A DNA stretch of 64,000 nucleotides from JAVJST01 sp965229715 (GTDB lineage Bacteria > Pseudomonadota > Alphaproteobacteria > Rhodospirillales > Casp-alpha2), in the NCBI GenBank assembly GCA_965229715.1, contig CBDDJL010000002.1, positions 558,001 to 622,000 of the forward strand, given 5' to 3'. Under the pieces are notes generated by a model. It did no database searches. It worked only from the letters and a program-made list of their open reading frames with translations, and had not been told where the DNA came from. The position numbers and the translations under genes were made by a program. Shown one piece after another: positions 61,887 to 64,000 of this stretch. The first letter of the stretch is position 1. Every line of letters begins with the position of its first letter.

Positions 61887-63734
61887 TTGAGTCACAATAC
61901 AGAAATCGTATCCCAAAGACCTGAGGGGCGGGACCGTGCGTCGACACGCGTGCTGATGCGCCGGCTGTATCAGGACAGCATCCATCGCCATGTCCGGACG
62001 TTGCTGCTTGCGGTCCTGTTCATGGCGATCGTCGCGGCGGCGACGGGGGCCATTCCACTGCTCATGGAGCGGGTGGTGAACGATATCTTTATCGCCCGCA
62101 ATCAGGACATGTTGTGGTGGGTTGGTGGCGCGGTTGCGGTGACCTTCCTGGTCAAGGGTGCGGCTAACTTCGTGCAGATTTTCCTGATGAGCCGGGTCGG
62201 ATTTCGTATCGTCAACGACTTTCAGAAGCGGTTATTCGCTCATCTGACCCGTCTCGATGTCGGTTTCTTCCAGCGCCGCCGTTCCGGCGATCTGGTCTCG
62301 CGCTTCACGGTCGACCTCAATGCCATGCGGGGCGCCGTTTCGAACGCCCTGACGAGTCTTGGCAAGGATCTGCTGTCGCTGATCTTCCTGGTCGGCGTAA
62401 TGTTTTATCAGGACGTCCTGTTGGCCATTATTGCGTTTGTCGTCTTTCCCGTTGCCATCTACCCGATCTACCGGCTAGGGCGCCGGTTACGAAAGGCGGT
62501 GGTCACGGCACAAGGCGAAATGGGCCAGCTGACGACCCTGACGAACCAGACATTCCAGGGCATTCGGCTGGTGAAATCCTACCGGATGGAGGCCTACGAG
62601 CAATCGAGGTTTGACGGCATTGTCGATACCATTCTCCGGTTGAGCCTGAAGGCGACGACGTCGCGCGCGCTGTCGAGCCCGGTCATGGAGACTCTTGGCG
62701 GCGTTGCCGCGGCGGCCGTGGTCGTTTATGGCGGGCTTCGCGTCATCGAGGGTCAGACCGATCCTGGTTCCTTCTTTTCCTTTATCACCGCGATGCTGAC
62801 GGCGTATGAGCCGGCCAAAAGGCTCGCGAACCTGAATGCAAGCGTTCAGGAAGGGCTCGCCGGGGCCGAGCGGATGTACGATGTCTTCGATACCGGAGCA
62901 ACGATTCGGGATGCGGACGATGCGAAACCGATCGTCGTGACCGCTGGCGAGATTTGTCTGGAGGGTGTCACGTTTGCATATGGCGCAGACGACGAAAGCC
63001 CGGCGCTCGCGGATGTGACCATGAGGATACCGGCTGGCAAAACCGTCGCTCTGGTCGGCGCGTCCGGCGCGGGCAAATCGACAGTCCTGAATTTGATCCC
63101 ACGCTTTTACGATCCTGACGCGGGTCGCGTGACCATCGATGGGACCGATGTCAGAACGGCGACCGTCGAGTCGCTGATGCAATCCATTGGCCTCGTCAGT
63201 CAGGAAGTCACGCTGTTCGACGACACCGTTCGCGCTAACATCGGTTACGGTCGTCCGGGTGCATCGGACGCGGATATCGAAGCCGCCGCGCGGGCTGCGG
63301 CGGCACACGAGTTCATCGTTGCCATGCCCAACGGTTACGACACCATGGTTGGCGAACAGGGCCTGAAGCTGTCAGGCGGTCAACGCCAGCGTATCGCCAT
63401 CGCCCGCGCCATCCTGAAGAACGCGCCGATCCTGTTGCTCGACGAGGCGACATCGGCGCTCGATTCCGAATCCGAGCAGCATGTGCAGGCGGCGCTTGCC
63501 CGTTTGATGAGTGACCGTACCGCCGTCGTCATCGCGCATCGGCTGTCGACGGTGCAGCATGCCGACGTGATTTACGTCCTCGACGCCGGTGCCGTGGTCG
63601 AACAGGGCACACACACAGAGCTGTTGGCGAGGAACGGCTACTACGCCCGGTTCCACGAGATGCAGTTTTCGTCGTCCTCGGCGCGCGCCGAGGATGCCAG
63701 GAACGAAACGGCCGCCCGCGCGGCCGGCGCATAA
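61887..63734 (+). CDS. MsbA-like lipid ABC exporter
   Basis: A 615-residue half-transporter with six membrane helices then an ATPase, resembling MsbA, which flips lipid A core. Walker A is GASGAGKST, the signature LSGGQRQRIA, Walker B with LLLDEATSALD, and the H-loop IAHRLSTV. Start is TTG at 61887 with GGGGATA upstream. It is followed by a DUF374 acyltransferase, and this order occurs in lipid A/LPS clusters of Alphaproteobacteria (msbA, DUF374, kdtA, lpxK). Lipid substrate is inferred. Confidence 0.88.
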   Translation: MSHNTEIVSQRPEGRDRASTRVLMRRLYQDSIHRHVRTLLLAVLFMAIVAAATGAIPLLMERVVNDIFIARNQDMLWWVGGAVAVTFLVKGAANFVQIFLMSRVGFRIVNDFQKRLFAHLTRLDVGFFQRRRSGDLVSRFTVDLNAMRGAVSNALTSLGKDLLSLIFLVGVMFYQDVLLAIIAFVVFPVAIYPIYRLGRRLRKAVVTAQGEMGQLTTLTNQTFQGIRLVKSYRMEAYEQSRFDGIVDTILRLSLKATTSRALSSPVMETLGGVAAAAVVVYGGLRVIEGQTDPGSFFSFITAMLTAYEPAKRLANLNASVQEGLAGAERMYDVFDTGATIRDADDAKPIVVTAGEICLEGVTFAYGADDESPALADVTMRIPAGKTVALVGASGAGKSTVLNLIPRFYDPDAGRVTIDGTDVRTATVESLMQSIGLVSQEVTLFDDTVRANIGYGRPGASDADIEAAARAAAAHEFIVAMPNGYDTMVGEQGLKLSGGQRQRIAIARAILKNAPILLLDEATSALDSESEQHVQAALARLMSDRTAVVIAHRLSTVQHADVIYVLDAGAVVEQGTHTELLARNGYYARFHEMQFSSSSARAEDARNETAARAAGA

Positions 63735-63749
63735 CGGAGTTCACGGATC

Positions 63750-64000
63750 GTGCGGCCGGTCAAGAAACTGCTGTCGAACGATGCCGTCCGCCGATGCCTT
63801 TGCTTCATCGGTTCGCTCTACATTCGTCTCGTGCATGCGACAACGCGCTGGACCGTGGTGCGGGGCGAGATACCCGCACGGTACTGGGACGAAGGCGAAC
63901 CCTTTATTCTTGCCTTTTGGCATGGTCGCTTGTTGATGATGCCGTACAGCTGGCCGCGCGGTCGCGCTATCCACATGCTGATCTCGGAACATCGCGACGG
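63750..64000 (+). CDS. DUF374 lysophospholipid acyltransferase-like protein, 5' part
   Basis: The gene starts with GTG at 63750, with a GGAG site upstream, and runs past the window end; the 83 residues seen match the DUF374 family. Recognisable are FIGSLYIRLVHATTRW and FILAFWHGRLLMMPYSW, with the acyltransferase-type HG pair, then MLISEHRDG. Members are encoded beside msbA and lipid A genes and are thought to acylate lipids. The active site and rest lie beyond the window. Confidence 0.8.
   Translation, partial: MRPVKKLLSNDAVRRCLCFIGSLYIRLVHATTRWTVVRGEIPARYWDEGEPFILAFWHGRLLMMPYSWPRGRAIHMLISEHRD

Noticed and set aside
1..64000. CRISPR array, tRNA or rRNA genes
   Set aside because: No regularly spaced repeats, no cloverleaf with a plausible CCA-end or T-loop, and no rRNA sequence was noticed on reading.

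Overview
The window reads as a chromosomal stretch of a GC-rich alphaproteobacterium, most like a Rhodospirillales-type, probably marine, organism. The reasons are a class I lysyl-tRNA synthetase, UbiA and UbiD of ubiquinone synthesis, an alphaproteobacterial-type glutamate-cysteine ligase, a SAM-II riboswitch ahead of a metZ-type gene, a DUF6352 protein, and an Fdh3-type Tat-exported formate dehydrogenase cluster. Taxonomy is inferred from gene content only; there is no rRNA or tRNA gene in the window.

Left end (1-5.2 kb): the leftward structural operon of a podovirus-like prophage, comprising a small proline-rich protein, portal, scaffold, a peptidoglycan-binding-like protein, major capsid, a conserved structural protein and a tail tubular/adaptor protein. 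The operon has lost the portal 3' end and the scaffold 5' end, leaving two out-of-frame fragments joined near 2880. A strong promoter followed by an intrinsic terminator precedes the operon, which suggests antitermination control. Two small leftward genes with their own promoter and an S24/HTH regulator lie to the right.

5.2-22.7 kb: housekeeping genes. They include a branched-chain-type aminotransferase, lysK, ubiD, a GAF/HD-GYP protein, an MlrC-type metallopeptidase, a Rieske oxygenase divergent from a BetI-like regulator around a perfect 13-bp inverted repeat, ubiA, rsmE, gshA, a GNAT acetyltransferase, tldD and an EamA transporter.

22.7-26.7 kb: a leftward series of two FkbM-like methyltransferase paralogues flanking an unrecognised helical protein, then a PilZ protein and a PAS_5 protein. 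The last overlaps the 4Fe-4S protein that begins the formate dehydrogenase region.

26.6-36.2 kb: the formate dehydrogenase cluster. It holds a multi-cluster 4Fe-4S protein, DUF3305, DUF3306, a TorD-like chaperone, a small Tat protein, FdhA, FdhB, a lipoprotein and FdhC, and ends at an intrinsic terminator. FdhA is interrupted by a 25-bp tandem duplication that shifts the frame; removing one copy restores a 956-residue protein.

36.2-64 kb: mixed accessory and housekeeping genes. They include a WD40-cytochrome c fusion, a DUF6352 gene paired with a truncated MurD-like protein lacking the ATP loop, a histone-deacetylase-like hydrolase with DUF3047, a DEAD-box helicase and a SAM-II riboswitch/terminator ahead of metZ. 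These are followed by an MFS carrier, HPP, PPOX and LysR genes, a sterol-desaturase-like enzyme, a receiver domain tethered to the membrane with an extracytoplasmic tail, a MetE-like protein with DUF6064, a Tat-exported aldo/keto reductase, a rhodanese and a DMSP-lyase-like cupin. The end carries ferredoxin-NADP reductase beside a 1170-residue NfnAB-like fusion flavoprotein, tldE/pmbA, an MsbA-like exporter and the start of a DUF374 acyltransferase.
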